46,493 bases of DNA from Pseudomonadota bacterium (GTDB lineage Bacteria; Pseudomonadota; Gammaproteobacteria; Xanthomonadales; Xanthomonadaceae): assembly GCA_963205495.1 (NCBI GenBank), contig CAUJIN010000064.1, forward strand, positions 1-46,493, given 5' to 3'. Under the pieces are notes generated by a model. The model saw only the letters and a program-made list of their open reading frames with translations. It searched no databases and was not told the origin of the DNA. A program made the translations under genes and the position numbers. Shown piece by piece: positions 17,595-28,908 of the stretch (position 1 is its first letter; each line of letters starts with the position of its first letter).

Positions 17595-19046
17595 TCAGCC
17601 GCGGAACGCCGCCAGACACAGATCCAGCAGCGGGCTCCAGAACAGGCCCAGCACCAGCATCGCCAGCGCGTTGACCGAGAACACCCAGCGCAGCTGCGGG
17701 TCGGCCTGCGGCTCGATCGTGACCTCGTCGGAGGGCGCATCGAAGAACATGATCTTGACCACGCGCAGGTAGTAGAACGCGCCGATCACGGCGAACACCA
17801 CGGCGGAAATCGCCAGCCACAGCAGGTCCGCGTCGATGGCCGCGCGGATCACCGCCAGTTTGGCCCAGAAGCCGAACAGCGGCGGCACGCCGGCGAGCGA
17901 GAACATCAGCAGCAGGATCATCAGCGCGAACCACGGGTGGGTACGGAACAGCCCGCGGTAGTCGCTCAGCTCCTCGGCCTCGAAGCCCTTGCGCGACATC
18001 AGGATGATGGCCGCGAACGAACCGGCTGCCATCAGGGTGTAGCAGATGGCGTAGAGCGTGGCGGCCGCATAGCCTTCCGGCGTGCCGTTGGCCAGGCCCA
18101 GGAACAGGAAGCCGACGTGCGATACCGTCGAATAGGCCAGCATGCGCTTGAAGTTGGTCTGCATGATGGCGACGAGGTTGCCGATCGCCAGCGACAGGAA
18201 GGACAGCCACGCCAGCGCCAGGCGCCAATCGGCGTCGATGCTGCCGGCGGCATTGTCGAACAGGCGCCAGGCCATGCCGACCGCGGCCAGCTTGGGCGCG
18301 GCGCTGATGAACAGGGTGATCGCGGTAGGCGCGCCCTGATAGACGTCGGGCAGCCACATGTGGAAGGGCGCCGCGCCGAATTTGAAGGCGACGCCCACCA
18401 CGAGGAAGATCACGCCGAACAGGAACAGCACGCGCTGCTCGCCCTGCAGCAGCGCGGCGGCTTCTCTGATGCCGGCGATGTCCAGGGTTCCGGTGGCGCC
18501 GTACAGCATGCTCATGCCGTACAGCAGCATTCCCGAGGCCATCGCGCCCAGAACGAAATACTTGATCGCCGCCTCCGAGGCCATGCGGTTGTCGCGGTCG
18601 AAGGCCACCAGCGCATAGGACGAAAGCGCCAGCAGTTCGAGGCCCAGATACACCAGCGTGAGGTTGGCGGCGGAAACCAGCAGCATCATGCCCAGCACCG
18701 CGAACAGGCAGAGCATGTAGAACTCGCCCTTGAAGAGGTCGCGATCCTTGAGGTAAGGCTTGGCGTAGACGAAGGCCAGCGCCGTCATCAGGTAGATGAA
18801 GAGCTTGAGCAGGTCGCCTGCGGCATCGCGCTGGAATGCGTCGGAGAACACCCGCACCGGCAGCGTCACCCCGGGCACGCCGCGCAGGGTCAGCACCGCA
18901 GCCACCGCCAGGATGGCAAGCGCGAGGAAGTGGATGAAGCCGCGGCGTTCCTGACTGAGGAACAGGTCGGTCAGGAGCAGGCCGCAGGTTGCCGCGAGCA
19001 GGAACAGCTCGGGAACCATCGGCAGAAAGTCGGCGGAAGTGATCAT
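17595..19046 (-). CDS. nuoN: NADH-quinone oxidoreductase subunit N
   Basis: The 483-residue antiporter-like membrane subunit of complex I forms one of the proton channels in the membrane arm. About 14 hydrophobic helices can be counted. Family marks are GLELLALSSYALVAF with the conserved Glu of helix 5 (about 133), the helix 7-8 region with Lys residues (FKFGAAPFHMWLPDVYQGAPTA, here split), and LAYSTVSHVGFLFLGL. The order after nuoM is canonical. The gap to nuoM is 15 nt, so the genes are cotranscribed. Confidence 0.96.
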   Translation of the reverse strand: MITSADFLPMVPELFLLAATCGLLLTDLFLSQERRGFIHFLALAILAVAAVLTLRGVPGVTLPVRVFSDAFQRDAAGDLLKLFIYLMTALAFVYAKPYLKDRDLFKGEFYMLCLFAVLGMMLLVSAANLTLVYLGLELLALSSYALVAFDRDNRMASEAAIKYFVLGAMASGMLLYGMSMLYGATGTLDIAGIREAAALLQGEQRVLFLFGVIFLVVGVAFKFGAAPFHMWLPDVYQGAPTAITLFISAAPKLAAVGMAWRLFDNAAGSIDADWRLALAWLSFLSLAIGNLVAIMQTNFKRMLAYSTVSHVGFLFLGLANGTPEGYAAATLYAICYTLMAAGSFAAIILMSRKGFEAEELSDYRGLFRTHPWFALMILLLMFSLAGVPPLFGFWAKLAVIRAAIDADLLWLAISAVVFAVIGAFYYLRVVKIMFFDAPSDEVTIEPQADPQLRWVFSVNALAMLVLGLFWSPLLDLCLAAFRG

Positions 19047-19061
19047 CGTCGTTTCCCTGCC

Positions 19062-20573
19062 TTACAGCTTGGTCGTGGCGATCTGGGTCGCCAGTTGCGC
19101 AATCGAGGACTGCATCAGATCGGTCAGCGCCTTGGGGTAGAGGCCAAGTGCCAGCACGCCGGCCGCGAACAGGCCGAGAACCAGCTTCTCGCGCGGACTC
19201 ACATCGGCCATTTCCGAAACCTGCGGGTTGGTGATCGGCCCGAACATCACGCGCTTGACCAGCCACAGCGAGTAGCCCGCCGCGATGATGAGCGTGGTGG
19301 CCGCGGCCACCGCGATCCAGACGTTGGCCTGGAACAGGGTCAGGATCACCATGAACTCGCCGACGAAGCCGGAGGTGCCGGGCAGGCCGGAGTTGGCCAT
19401 GGAGAAGAAGATCACGAAGAAACCGAACCACGGCATCACCTGCATGACGCCGCCGTAGTCCTTGATCATGCGGGTGTGCATGCGGTCGTAGAGCACGCCT
19501 ACCCAGGAGAACATCGCGCCGGAGATGAAGCCGTGGCTGATCATCTGCACCATCGCGCCCTGCATGCCGAGCTGGGCGGCGTCGGGGTTGTTGGCCTCGC
19601 GCACCAGCCACAGCGCCACGAAGATGCCCAGCGTGACGAAACCCATGTGCGCCACCGAGGAATAGGCCACCAGTTTCTTCATGTCGGCCTGCACCAGCGC
19701 CACCAGGCCCACGATGACGACCGCCACCAGCGACAGGCCGATCATCACCCCGGCCCATTCGGCGCTGGCGTCGGGCAGGATCGGCAGCGAGAAGCGCAGG
19801 AAGCCGTAGCCGCCGATCTTGAGCATGATCGCCGCCAGGATCACCGAGCCGCCGGTGGGCGCCTCGACGTGCGCGTCGGGCAGCCAGGTGTGCACCGGGA
19901 ACATCGGGATCTTGATCGCGAAGGCGCCGAAGAAGGCCAGGAACAGCCAGCCCTGCTCGGTCATGGTGAGCGGCATCGCGTACAGGTCTGCGAACTGGAA
20001 GCTGCCGCCCTTGATGTAGAGGTAGATCAGGCCGATCAGCAGGAACACCGAGCCCAGGAAGGTGTAGAGGAAGAACTTGAGGGTGGCGTAGACGCGCCGC
20101 GGCCCGCCCCAGACGCCGATGATGATGAACATCGGGATCAGCATGCCTTCGAAGAAGGCGTAGAAGAGGATGGTGTCGAGCGCGCAGAACACGCCGATCA
20201 TCAGGCCCTCCAGAATCAGGAAGGCGGCCATGTACTGCGCCACCCACTGGTTCACCGAACGCCATGCGCCGATGATCACCGGGATCGTGGTGAAGGTCGT
20301 CAGCAGCACCAGCGCCACCGAAATTCCGTCCACGCCCAGGTGATAGCGGATGCCGAAGGCCGAGATCCACTCGATGTCCTTGACGAACTGCATGCCCGGG
20401 TTGGCCAGGTCGAAGTCCGCGTAGATCTGGAAGCTCAGCAAGAAGGTCGCGAGCGCGACCGCCAGCGCGAACCAGCGCGCCGCCTCGGGCTTCTTGGAAT
20501 ACAGCAGCGTGGCCGCGCCGCCGAACATCGGCAGCCAGATCAGCGCGCTCAGGAGGGAATCGTGGGGCAGCAT
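19062..20573 (-). CDS. nuoM: NADH-quinone oxidoreductase subunit M
   Basis: This 503-residue membrane subunit is the second antiporter-like proton channel of complex I. Typical blocks are FFEGMLIPMFIIIGVWGG with the essential Glu of helix 5, KIPMFPVHTWLPDAHVEAPT with the functional Lys, and KKLVAYSSVAHMGFVTLG. Fourteen helices are expected. The ATG at 20573 gives MLPHDSLLSALIWLPMFGG, a usual NuoM start; GAGG lies about 11 nt before. It sits 25 nt after nuoL. Confidence 0.96.
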   Translation of the reverse strand: MLPHDSLLSALIWLPMFGGAATLLYSKKPEAARWFALAVALATFLLSFQIYADFDLANPGMQFVKDIEWISAFGIRYHLGVDGISVALVLLTTFTTIPVIIGAWRSVNQWVAQYMAAFLILEGLMIGVFCALDTILFYAFFEGMLIPMFIIIGVWGGPRRVYATLKFFLYTFLGSVFLLIGLIYLYIKGGSFQFADLYAMPLTMTEQGWLFLAFFGAFAIKIPMFPVHTWLPDAHVEAPTGGSVILAAIMLKIGGYGFLRFSLPILPDASAEWAGVMIGLSLVAVVIVGLVALVQADMKKLVAYSSVAHMGFVTLGIFVALWLVREANNPDAAQLGMQGAMVQMISHGFISGAMFSWVGVLYDRMHTRMIKDYGGVMQVMPWFGFFVIFFSMANSGLPGTSGFVGEFMVILTLFQANVWIAVAAATTLIIAAGYSLWLVKRVMFGPITNPQVSEMADVSPREKLVLGLFAAGVLALGLYPKALTDLMQSSIAQLATQIATTKL

Positions 20574-20598
20574 GGGGCGTGGATCCTCGGAAAGCGTG

Positions 20599-22644
20599 TC
20601 AGCGGATCGCCACGATCAGCCCGCCCAGAAGGGCGATCAGGCCGACGATCATGGCGAACGCGTAGTGGTACAGGCGGCCGGTCTGGACCCCCCGGATGAT
20701 TCCCGCGACCCGGTCCACCAGGGCCACCGAGCCGTTCACGATCACCCCGTCGATCAGGCCGGCGTCCAGCCGCTTCCACAGCAGCTGTCCGAGGCGCGCG
20801 CTGCCGCCCGCCAGCCCCTTGATCCACAGGTCGTCGAAACCGTACTTGTTTTCCAGGATGCGCACCGGCAGCGATGCCGCAGTGCGGATGCGCGCGGCCA
20901 GGCCCGGATTGAAGAGGTAGATCCAGGTCGAGAGCGCGAAGCCCGCGAAGGCCAGCCAGAACACCGGGGACGAGATGAAGTGCAGGCCGAACCCGATCGC
21001 GGCCGAAACCCAGCCGTGGTCGGCGTGCCAGACCGAATGCGCCACCGCAGACAGCGTGTCGTGCTCGGGCAGTACCCGGATCGCGCCCTCGAAGAAACTG
21101 CCGAACAGCGCCGGACCGACGGTGAAGAAGCCGATGCCGACCGAGAAGATCGCCAGGAGGATCAGCGGCACCGTCACCACCAGCGGCGATTCGTGCGGCT
21201 CGTGCGCGTGGCCGTGGTGGTGATCGCCGTGCGCATCGTGGCCGTGGTGGTCCGCGTGCGCGTCGCGGAAGCGCTCGGTGCCGAAGAAGGTCAGGTACAG
21301 CAGGCGGAAGCTGTACACGCTGGTGACGAACACGCCCAGCAGCACCGCCCAGTACGCATAGGTCTGCACCCAGCCGCCCTTCCCAGCCGCGGCCTGCGCC
21401 GCAAGGATGATGGAATCCTTGGAGAAGTAGCCTGAGAAGAACGGCGTGCCCACCAGCGCGAGCGTACCGATCCACATGGTGAGGTGGGTGATCGGCATGT
21501 GCTTGCGCAGCCCGCCCATCTTGCGCATGTCCTGCTCATGGTGCATGCCGATGATGACCGAGCCGGCGCCCAGGAACAGCAGGGCCTTGAAGAAGGCGTG
21601 GGTCATCAGGTGGAACACCGCCGCCGAATAGGCCGACACGCCCAGCGCCACCGTCATGTAGCCCAGCTGCGACAGCGTGGAATAGGCCACCACGCGCTTG
21701 ATGTCGTTCTGCACGATGCCGATCAGGCCAGTGAAGAAGGCCGTGGTGGCACCGATGAAGAGCACGAAGGCCAGCGCGGTTTCCGACAGCTCGTAGATCG
21801 GCGACATGCGCGCGACCATGAAGATGCCGGCGGTCACCATCGTGGCGGCGTGGATCAGGGCGGAAATCGGGGTCGGGCCTTCCATCGAGTCCGGCAGCCA
21901 GACGTGCAGCGGCACCTGCGCGCTCTTGCCCATCGCGCCGATGAACAGCCAGATGCCGATGAAGCTCGGGATCGACCAGCTCGCGCCGGCCCAGGGCTCG
22001 AAGCTCTTGCCCTCGATCAGTTCGGTGTGGCTGAAGACGTAATCGTAGTCGAGCGAGCCGCACCAGTAGAACACCGCCGCGATGCCGATCAGGAAGCCGA
22101 AATCGCCGACGCGGTTGACCAGGAAGGCCTTGAGGTTGGCGAAGGCCGCCGAGGGGCGCGGGAACCAGAAGCCGATCAGGAGGTACGATGCCAGGCCTAC
22201 CGCTTCCCAGCCGAAGAACAGCTGCATGAAGTTGTTGCTCATCACCAGCATCAGCATCGAGAAGGTGAAGAACGAGATGTAGGCGAAGAAGCGCGTGTAG
22301 CCGGGGTCGTCGCGCATGTAGCCGATGGTGTAGACATGCACCAGCAGCGAGACGAAGGTGACCACGACCATCATCATCGCGGTGAGCGAGTCGACCAGGA
22401 AGCCGACATGGGCCGAGAACCCGCCCACCTCGTAGAAGGTGTAGACGTTGGCGTTGTAGGGCGCGGCGCCGCCGGCGACCAGCGCGTGCAGCACCTGCAC
22501 CGAGAGCGCGCAGGAGAGCGCCACGCCGAGGATCGTGATCCAGTGCGAAGCCGTGCGCCCGAGGCGCCCGCCGAAGAAGCCGGCGATCACGGCGCCGGCC
22601 AGCGGGGCCAGCGCGATGGTCAGTAGGGTGTTTTGGGTTATCAC
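20599..22644 (-). CDS. nuoL: NADH-quinone oxidoreductase subunit L
   Basis: At 681 residues this is the largest membrane subunit of complex I, with about 16 helices including the long lateral helix HL at the C-terminus that ties the antiporter modules together. Markers are NNFMQLFFGWEAVGLASYLLIGFW with the helix 5 acidic residue, SAQVPLHVWLPDSMEGPTPISAL and VAYSTLSQLGYMTVALG. A cytoplasmic or periplasmic loop at about residues 470-490 is rich in His (HHGHDAHGDHHHGHAHEPH), a feature common in NuoL of this lineage. It starts at a GTG (22644), 49 nt after nuoK. Confidence 0.96.
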   Translation of the reverse strand: MITQNTLLTIALAPLAGAVIAGFFGGRLGRTASHWITILGVALSCALSVQVLHALVAGGAAPYNANVYTFYEVGGFSAHVGFLVDSLTAMMMVVVTFVSLLVHVYTIGYMRDDPGYTRFFAYISFFTFSMLMLVMSNNFMQLFFGWEAVGLASYLLIGFWFPRPSAAFANLKAFLVNRVGDFGFLIGIAAVFYWCGSLDYDYVFSHTELIEGKSFEPWAGASWSIPSFIGIWLFIGAMGKSAQVPLHVWLPDSMEGPTPISALIHAATMVTAGIFMVARMSPIYELSETALAFVLFIGATTAFFTGLIGIVQNDIKRVVAYSTLSQLGYMTVALGVSAYSAAVFHLMTHAFFKALLFLGAGSVIIGMHHEQDMRKMGGLRKHMPITHLTMWIGTLALVGTPFFSGYFSKDSIILAAQAAAGKGGWVQTYAYWAVLLGVFVTSVYSFRLLYLTFFGTERFRDAHADHHGHDAHGDHHHGHAHEPHESPLVVTVPLILLAIFSVGIGFFTVGPALFGSFFEGAIRVLPEHDTLSAVAHSVWHADHGWVSAAIGFGLHFISSPVFWLAFAGFALSTWIYLFNPGLAARIRTAASLPVRILENKYGFDDLWIKGLAGGSARLGQLLWKRLDAGLIDGVIVNGSVALVDRVAGIIRGVQTGRLYHYAFAMIVGLIALLGGLIVAIR

Positions 22645-22693
22645 GGAATGCGTTCCATCACGGGTCGTGGCAGGGGAAGCGGCGCGGGCACCG

Positions 22694-22999
22694 TCAGCCC
22701 TTCATCGAATCGATCTGATCCACGTTGATCGTGCCGCGATTGCGGAACAGGACCACGAGGATCGCAAGGCCGATGGCGGTTTCGGCGGCCGCCACGGTCA
22801 GCACGAAAAACACGAACACCTGTCCCGATGCATCCCCGAGGAAGCGCGAGAAGGCCACGAAATTGACGTTCACCGCCAGCAGCATCAGCTCCACGCACAG
22901 CAGCAGCACGATGACGTTCTTGCGGTTGATGAAGATGCCCGCGACGCTGATGGCGAACAGCAGCGCGCCGAGCGCGAGGTAGTGGCCGAGCGAGATCAT
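22694..22999 (-). CDS. nuoK: NADH-quinone oxidoreductase subunit K
   Basis: The 101-residue, three-helix membrane subunit of complex I carries the two conserved membrane Glu residues: [16 protein letters not shown] (Glu at about 36) and [17 protein letters not shown] (Glu at about 72). The ATG overlaps the nuoJ stop by 4 nt (ATGA). Confidence 0.96.
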   Translation of the reverse strand: MISLGHYLALGALLFAISVAGIFINRKNVIVLLLCVELMLLAVNVNFVAFSRFLGDASGQVFVFFVLTVAAAETAIGLAILVVLFRNRGTINVDQIDSMKG

Positions 23000-23610
23000 G
23001 GCGCGCGCTCCTTGGTGACGGGGTCCATCTTGACCATGCGCAGGCGGTCGGCCTTGCGCACCAGCACCTGCGCCGCGGGGTCCTGATGCTTGGTGCCCGG
23101 ACGACGGCGCAAGGTGAGAACGATGGCGGCGATGATCGCCACCGTCAGCACCACCGCCGCCACCTCAAAGGGCAGGACGTGGTTGCCGAAGAGCTCCCGG
23201 CCCAGCCACTCGAGGTTCGAGGTGCCCGCCGCGATCGCGGGATCGGGCGAGTCGATGGCCTGGCCGAAGCGGCGGACGCCGATCAGGGTGATCATTTCCG
23301 CCGCCATGATGAGGGCCACGGCCAATCCCACCGGAAGGTAGCGGGCGAAGCCCTCGCGCAGCGGATCGATGTTGATGTCCAGCATCATCACCACGAACAG
23401 GAACAGCACCATCACCGCACCGACGTACACCAGCACCAGGGCGATGGCGAGGAATTCGGCCTCCAGCAGCAGCCACAGGCAGGCGGTGGAGAAGAAGGTC
23501 AGCACGAGGCAGAGCACCGCGTGGATCGGGTTGCGCACGGAGATCACGGCCAGGGCGGCCAGAGCGGTCACCAGCGCGAAGGCGTAGAAAGCGGCCAGTT
23601 GCACGGTCAT
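22996..23610 (-). CDS. nuoJ: NADH-quinone oxidoreductase subunit J
   Basis: This 204-residue membrane subunit of complex I has five helices and a C-terminal charged tail. The helix 3 block [26 protein letters not shown], here shortened, with its pi-bulge Tyr-Val-Gly-Ala, is characteristic. The open frame extends 12 codons upstream, but the ATG at 23610 gives the usual short [12 protein letters not shown] start. It starts 10 nt after nuoI and overlaps nuoK by 4 nt. The tail after about residue 175 ([14 protein letters not shown]) is long and polar. Confidence 0.95.
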   Translation of the reverse strand: MTVQLAAFYAFALVTALAALAVISVRNPIHAVLCLVLTFFSTACLWLLLEAEFLAIALVLVYVGAVMVLFLFVVMMLDINIDPLREGFARYLPVGLAVALIMAAEMITLIGVRRFGQAIDSPDPAIAAGTSNLEWLGRELFGNHVLPFEVAAVVLTVAIIAAIVLTLRRRPGTKHQDPAAQVLVRKADRLRMVKMDPVTKERAP

Positions 23611-23620
23611 GCGTCGGTCC

Positions 23621-24109
23621 TCAGCGATAGGGGGCATCGAGCGCACGGCGCTCGGCGATTTCCGGCTCCAGCCGGTCGCCGATCGCCAGGAGCTGCGGCT
23701 TCTTCACCACGTTCTCGCCGCGCTGCTCGAAGTGGTACTCGTGGATGTGGGTCAGCACGATCGAATCGACCGGGCAGCTCTCCTCGCAGAAGCCGCAGAA
23801 GATGCACTTGAACAGGTCGATCTCGTAGCCGGTGGTGCGGCGGGTGCCGTCCTCGCGCGGGGCCGAATCGATGGTGATGGCCAGCGCCGGGCAGACCGCT
23901 TCGCACAGCTTGCAGGCGATGCAGCGCTCTTCGCCGTTGGGGTAGCGGCGCAGCGCGTGCAGGCCGCGGAAGCGCGGCGACTGCGGAATCTTCTCTTCCG
24001 GGTAGTGCACCGTGTACTTGGGGCGGAAGAAATACCTGGTCGTGAGCCACAGCCCCTGGACCAGTTCGATGAGCATCAGGCTCTTGACGTAAGACACCAT
24101 GCGGTTCAT
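23621..24109 (-). CDS. nuoI: NADH-quinone oxidoreductase subunit I (2x[4Fe-4S])
   Basis: The 162-residue subunit of the peripheral arm carries clusters N6a and N6b. Both ferredoxin motifs are complete: [12 protein letters not shown] (about 63-74) and [12 protein letters not shown] (about 102-113). The N-terminal amphipathic helix ([17 protein letters not shown]) anchors it to the membrane arm. It lies 9 nt after nuoH. Confidence 0.97.
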   Translation of the reverse strand: MNRMVSYVKSLMLIELVQGLWLTTRYFFRPKYTVHYPEEKIPQSPRFRGLHALRRYPNGEERCIACKLCEAVCPALAITIDSAPREDGTRRTTGYEIDLFKCIFCGFCEESCPVDSIVLTHIHEYHFEQRGENVVKKPQLLAIGDRLEPEIAERRALDAPYR

Positions 24110-24118
24110 GTGCTTGCC

Positions 24119-25198
24119 TCAGACTCCCGCCTTGAACCAGCCCAGATGCACCATCCAGGCGGCCACCAGGATCCAGACGATGGTGATGGGAATGAAGACC
24201 TTCCAGCCCAGGCGCATGATCTGGTCGTAGCGATAGCGCGGGAAGGTTGCGCGGAACCAGACGAAGCAGAACGCGAAGAACAGCGCCTTGGCGAAAAGCC
24301 ACCAGATTCCCGGCATGCCGAGCACGCCCCAGGAAGGCGGGAACGGCGACAGCCAGCCGCCCATGAACAGGATCGCGCTCAGGAAGCTGATCAGGATCAT
24401 GTTGGCGTATTCGGCCAGGAAGAAGATCGCAAACGTCGAACCCGAATACTCGACATGGAAGCCGGCGACGATCTCCGATTCGCCTTCGGCCACGTCGAAC
24501 GGCAGGCGGTTGGTCTCGGCCACGCCGGAAATGAAGTAGACGACGAACAGCGGCAGCAGCGGCAGCCAGAACCAGTCGAACAGACCCGCGCTGCCCTGCT
24601 GGGCGCGCACGATCTCGGAAAGATTCATGGTGCCGGCGGCCACCATCACGCCGACCAGGGCGAAGCCCATGGCGATTTCGTAGCTCACCACCTGCGCTGC
24701 CGAACGCATCGCGCCCAGCATCGCGTACTTGGAGTTGGAGGCCCAGCCCGCGAGGATGACGCCGTAGACGCCCAGCGAGGTCATCGAGAGCAGGTAAAGC
24801 AGGCCCGCGTTGGCGTTGGAGAGCGCCACCGCGTCCTCGAACGGCACCACCGCCCAGGCTGCGAACGCCGGACCCATAGTGAGGATGGGCGCGAGGCGGT
24901 ACAGGAAGACGTTGGCGTTGGTAGGCGCAATGACCTCCTTGAGCAGCAGCTTGAAGGTGTCGGCGAAGGGCTGGATCAGGCCGATGCCGAACACCTTGCC
25001 GATGTAGACCGGGCCTTGGCGCACGTGCATCCAGCCGATGACCTTGCGCTCGAACAGGGTGTAGAAGGCGACCGCCAGGATCAGCGGAACGGTGATCACG
25101 AGGATCTTGATCACCGTCCACAGCAGCAGGCCGAAAACGCCGAAGTTCAGGAAGAACTCGCGCGCAAGGTCGATGGGTTGGCTCAGAAGTTCGAACAC
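24119..25198 (-). CDS. nuoH: NADH-quinone oxidoreductase subunit H
   Basis: This 359-residue, eight-helix membrane subunit forms much of the quinone tunnel at the junction of the two arms. Typical blocks are [16 protein letters not shown], SSxYEIAMGF-like [15 protein letters not shown], and [20 protein letters not shown] with the acidic residues coupled to proton transfer. The open frame could start at 25276 inside nuoG, but the GTG at 25198 is preceded by GAGGG at 8 nt and gives the family N-terminus. It begins 2 nt after the nuoG stop. Confidence 0.95.
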   Translation of the reverse strand: MFELLSQPIDLAREFFLNFGVFGLLLWTVIKILVITVPLILAVAFYTLFERKVIGWMHVRQGPVYIGKVFGIGLIQPFADTFKLLLKEVIAPTNANVFLYRLAPILTMGPAFAAWAVVPFEDAVALSNANAGLLYLLSMTSLGVYGVILAGWASNSKYAMLGAMRSAAQVVSYEIAMGFALVGVMVAAGTMNLSEIVRAQQGSAGLFDWFWLPLLPLFVVYFISGVAETNRLPFDVAEGESEIVAGFHVEYSGSTFAIFFLAEYANMILISFLSAILFMGGWLSPFPPSWGVLGMPGIWWLFAKALFFAFCFVWFRATFPRYRYDQIMRLGWKVFIPITIVWILVAAWMVHLGWFKAGV

Positions 25199-25200
25199 GC

Positions 25201-27525
25201 TCAGGCCCTCGTCACCGTCAGCGCCGCGCCGCTGCCCGCGATCGGGGCCGTGGCGGCGTAGCCTTTCTCGATCCAAGCCGCACCGCGCGGAACGCGGGGG
25301 CTGATTTCCACCGGCAGCGCGGCCTTGCCGCGACCGTCGTCGATGCGCGCCATGGCGCCCGCTTCCAGACCGAGCGAAGCCGCATCCTCCGGATGCAGGG
25401 TCAGCTTCGCACCGCGCGACAGCGGGTGCGCCTTGAGCGGCGCGGCGCGGCGGACCACGGCGTCCACGCCGTAGATCGCGCGGGTGGCGACCGACTCAAG
25501 GCCCTGCCCCGCCGCAGCGCGCGCGGCCAGACCGGCGCCCGATCGCGCCGGCGCGGGCGGCATCCGCTCGCGCCACTGCGCAAGCTCGGTGAAATCGAAC
25601 CCGGCCACGCCCATGCGCTCGCCCAGCGCGCGCAGCACGCGCCACCCGGCGCGGGCCTCGCCGGGAAGCTTCGCGGCGGCGCGGAACGACTGCGATTTGC
25701 CGTCGACGTTGACATAGCTGCCGTCGATTTCCGGAGCCAGTCCGATGGGAAGCATCACCTGCGCCATCCGGCGCGTGGTTTCATCGGCGTAGGCGGTGAA
25801 GGCCACGACCTGGCCCTGCCCCAGCGCGCGCAGCGCGGTCGGCGTATCGGCGAAATCGTGCTCGGCCTCGATCCCGTAGAGCAGCCACGCCTTGCGCGGC
25901 TGCGCCAGCATCTGCGCCACGCTGCGCGCGGAAGGAAGCGCACCCGCCTGCGCCAGACCCAGCGCATTGGCGCCGAGCGAAAGCTGGTTGAGCCTGGCAC
26001 CGCTCGCTTCGGCCAGCGCCCTGGCACCGGCGCGAAGCCAGGAGGCTTGCGGATGGGTGGCAGCCGATTCGCCCAGCAGGATCAGCCCGCGCTGCGCCCC
26101 CTTCAGGAGGTCCGCGACGGCCTGCGCATCGGCGACGGAAAGCGCGTCGGACGAAGGCTCGCCCGGCAGTGCCGCGCCGGCCGCCTTGCCCACGGCCAGA
26201 AGCGCATCCACCAAAGCCGAGGGGCGCACGATGTGGCGCGCGGACAGGTCGAAGTGGAGGTCGAAGTCGATCGGGTTGATCGCCACCACCTTCGCGCCGC
26301 CCTTGCGCCAGGCCTTGCGGATGCGATGGCCCAACAGCGGCGCCTCGTGGCGCGGATTGCAGCCGACCAGCACGATGACGTCGGCATTCTCCACCTCGGC
26401 CAGCGGCATCTGGAAGGCCTCGGCCACCGGGGCGTCGGAAAGATCGGCCAGCGCGATGCGGTGATCGAGGTTGCCGCAGCCGATGCGCGCGGCCAGCGCC
26501 GCCAGCAGCGAGCCTTCCTCGCTGGAAGTGGAGGGGTGCATCAGCACGCCCGCCTCGTCGCCCGGCTGGGCCTTGAGAATGCCTGCCGCGCGCGTCAAGG
26601 CCTCATCCCAGCTCGCTTCGCGCCAGGCATCCCCCTCGCGCACCATCGGCGCGGTCAGGCGATCTTCGGCCTGCAGGCCGGCGTGGCTGTAGCGGTCGCG
26701 GTCGGCGAGCCAGTTCTCGTTGACGGCCTCGTTCTCACGCGGCACGCAGCGCAGCACTTCGCCGCGCCTCATGTGCAGCCACAGGTTGGAGCCGAGCGCA
26801 TCGTGGTAACCCACCGATTCGCGCGCGGTCAGTTCCCAGGCGCGGGCGCGGAAGCGGAACGGCTTGTTGGTGAGCGCACCCACCGGGCACACATCGATCA
26901 CATTGCCGGACAGCTCGGTTTCCAGCGCACGGCCGACATAGGTGCCGATCACCGAACGATCGCCGCGACTCATCACGCCCAGCTCGTAGCTGCCGGCGAT
27001 CTCGGAGGTGACGCGCACGCAGCGGGTGCAGTGGATGCAGCGCGTCATGTCGGAAGCCACCAGCGGCCCCAGATCCTCGTCGGGCACGGTGCGCTTGCGC
27101 TCGATGAAGCGGCCGACCGAGCGGCCGTAGCCCATGGCCAGATCCTGCAACTCGCACTCGCCGCCCTGATCGCAGACCGGGCAGTCGAGCGGATGGTTGA
27201 TCAGCAGGAACTCCATGGTGTTGCGCTGCGAATCAAGCGCACGCTTGGACTGGGTGTAAACCTTCATCCCGTCCATCACCGGCGTCGCACAGGCAGGTGC
27301 GGGCTTGGGGGATTTCTCCACGTCCACCAGGCACATGCGGCAGCTGGCGGCGATCGAAAGCTTGTCGTGGTAGCAAAAGCGCGGAATCGGGATACCGGCC
27401 TTGTCGGCGGCCTGGATGATCATCGAGCCCTTGGGCGCGACCAGGGCGACGCCGTCGATCTCGATGTTGACGAAACCTTCCGGCGCGGGCGCGGGCGCGG
27501 CAGGCGGATTGGGCTGAGTGCTCAT
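25201..27525 (-). CDS. nuoG: NADH-quinone oxidoreductase subunit G
   Basis: The 774-residue iron-sulfur subunit carries electrons from NuoF to NuoI. The N-terminal [2Fe-2S] domain has the pattern [16 protein letters not shown] with further ligand CATP (about 50-80). Next comes the His-ligated [4Fe-4S] cluster ([17 protein letters not shown], about 110-126), then the [14 protein letters not shown] cluster (about 155-168). The rest is the molybdopterin-oxidoreductase-like domain without cofactor. The N-terminus has a Pro/Ala-rich lead (about 5-16). The real start is the ATG at 27525, in an ATGA overlap with nuoF; the frame is open far upstream but only as an antisense/offset artefact. Confidence 0.95.
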   Translation of the reverse strand: MSTQPNPPAAPAPAPEGFVNIEIDGVALVAPKGSMIIQAADKAGIPIPRFCYHDKLSIAASCRMCLVDVEKSPKPAPACATPVMDGMKVYTQSKRALDSQRNTMEFLLINHPLDCPVCDQGGECELQDLAMGYGRSVGRFIERKRTVPDEDLGPLVASDMTRCIHCTRCVRVTSEIAGSYELGVMSRGDRSVIGTYVGRALETELSGNVIDVCPVGALTNKPFRFRARAWELTARESVGYHDALGSNLWLHMRRGEVLRCVPRENEAVNENWLADRDRYSHAGLQAEDRLTAPMVREGDAWREASWDEALTRAAGILKAQPGDEAGVLMHPSTSSEEGSLLAALAARIGCGNLDHRIALADLSDAPVAEAFQMPLAEVENADVIVLVGCNPRHEAPLLGHRIRKAWRKGGAKVVAINPIDFDLHFDLSARHIVRPSALVDALLAVGKAAGAALPGEPSSDALSVADAQAVADLLKGAQRGLILLGESAATHPQASWLRAGARALAEASGARLNQLSLGANALGLAQAGALPSARSVAQMLAQPRKAWLLYGIEAEHDFADTPTALRALGQGQVVAFTAYADETTRRMAQVMLPIGLAPEIDGSYVNVDGKSQSFRAAAKLPGEARAGWRVLRALGERMGVAGFDFTELAQWRERMPPAPARSGAGLAARAAAGQGLESVATRAIYGVDAVVRRAAPLKAHPLSRGAKLTLHPEDAASLGLEAGAMARIDDGRGKAALPVEISPRVPRGAAWIEKGYAATAPIAGSGAALTVTRA

Positions 27526-28832
27526 GCGGTGGCTCCCGCCTTGTCGTCCAGCATGGAGCGACCGTGCGTGGCGTAGTATTCGAATTCGTGCCAGTAGTGG
27601 CGCAGGAAACCCTGCACCGGCCAGGCGGCGGCCTCGCCGAAGGCGCAGATGGTGTGGCCTTCGATCTGGCCCGCGACCGAGCGCAGGAGGTTCACGTCGT
27701 CGAGCGTGGCGCGGCCTTCGACGATGCGGGTGAGCGAGCGGAACATCCAGCCGGTGCCCTCGCGGCAGGGCGTGCACTGGCCGCACGACTCCTGGTGATA
27801 GAAGCGTGCGATGCGGTGGCAGGCGCGCACCATGCAGGTGGTTTCGTCCATCACGATGACCGCACCCGAACCCAAACCGGAACCGGCCTTCTGGATCGAG
27901 TCGTAGTCCATCGTGCATTCGAGCATCTTGTCGCCCGGCAGCACCGGCATCGAAGAGCCGCCGGGAATGACACCCTTGAGACGATGGCCGTTGCGCACCC
28001 CGCCCGCCATTTCCAGCAGTTCGGAAAACGGCGTACCCAGGCGGATCTCGTAGTTGCCGGGCCGGTTGACGTGGCCGGAGACGGAGAACACCTTGGCACC
28101 GCCGTTGTTGGGCTTGCCAAGCTCCAGGAACCATTCCGGTCCGTTGCGCAGGATGGCAGGCACCGAGGCGTAGGTTTCCGTGTTGTTGATCGTGGTCGGC
28201 TTGCCGTAGAGGCCGAAGTTGGCCGGGAACGGCGGCTTGAAGCGCGGCCAGCCCTTCTTGCCTTCGAGCGATTCCATCAGGGCGGTTTCCTCGCCGCAGA
28301 TGTAGGCGCCTGCGCCCAGCGCGTTGTGGATGTCGATGTCCACGCCCGAACCGAGGATGTTCTTGCCCAGCCAGCCGTGCCTGTAGGCCTCGGCCAGGGC
28401 TTCCTCGATGTGTTCGTAGGGTTCGTGGTGGAACTCGCCGCGCATGTAGTTGTAGGCCACGCGCGTGTTGGTGGCGTAGCAGGCGATGGCGAGACCCTCC
28501 AGCACCGCGTGCGGGTTGTAGCGCAGGATGTCGCGGTCCTTGCAGGTGCCCGGCTCGGATTCATCGGAGTTGCACAGGATGTACTTCTCGCCGTCGTGCT
28601 TGGGCATGAAGCTCCACTTCAGGCCCGTCGGGAAGCCCGCGCCGCCGCGGCCGCGCAGACCCGAACGCTTGACCATCTCGATGATGTCGGCTGGCGGGAT
28701 CTTCTCGGTCAGCACCTTGCGCAGCGCCTGGTAGCCGCCGGTCTTGAGGTAGTTCTCGTACGACCACGGCCTGTCGAAATGCAGGGTGGTGTAGACGATG
28801 TTGTGTTCCTGAGGCACGGGTCCTACTGCCAT
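27522..28832 (-). CDS. nuoF: NADH-quinone oxidoreductase subunit F (FMN, NADH site)
   Basis: This 436-residue flavoprotein oxidises NADH. The glycine-rich NADH-binding [16 protein letters not shown] (about 58-73), the FMN-site [14 protein letters not shown] (about 87-100) and [15 protein letters not shown] are present. The [4Fe-4S] cluster N3 motif [14 protein letters not shown] lies near 350. The ATG at 28832 gives a short N-terminal extension ([16 protein letters not shown]). It starts 76 nt after the nuoE stop and overlaps nuoG by 4 nt. Confidence 0.96.
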   Translation of the reverse strand: MAVGPVPQEHNIVYTTLHFDRPWSYENYLKTGGYQALRKVLTEKIPPADIIEMVKRSGLRGRGGAGFPTGLKWSFMPKHDGEKYILCNSDESEPGTCKDRDILRYNPHAVLEGLAIACYATNTRVAYNYMRGEFHHEPYEHIEEALAEAYRHGWLGKNILGSGVDIDIHNALGAGAYICGEETALMESLEGKKGWPRFKPPFPANFGLYGKPTTINNTETYASVPAILRNGPEWFLELGKPNNGGAKVFSVSGHVNRPGNYEIRLGTPFSELLEMAGGVRNGHRLKGVIPGGSSMPVLPGDKMLECTMDYDSIQKAGSGLGSGAVIVMDETTCMVRACHRIARFYHQESCGQCTPCREGTGWMFRSLTRIVEGRATLDDVNLLRSVAGQIEGHTICAFGEAAAWPVQGFLRHYWHEFEYYATHGRSMLDDKAGATA

Positions 28833-28908
28833 GACCGTTCCGATCCATCCTTGCGCCGGCGAGGCCGGTGCGATTCATCCAAGCTGTGCGGCAAGGGCCG
28901 CGCAGCGC

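Noticed and set aside
17487..20699. A plus-strand open frame of about 1070 codons opposite nuoN and nuoM
   Set aside because: Antisense shadow rich in Gln, His, Asp and Arg; both nuo genes are certain on the other strand.
20599..22644. The His-rich loop of NuoL as a novel metal site
   Set aside because: His-rich loops at this place are common in NuoL of related bacteria, so it is not by itself unusual.
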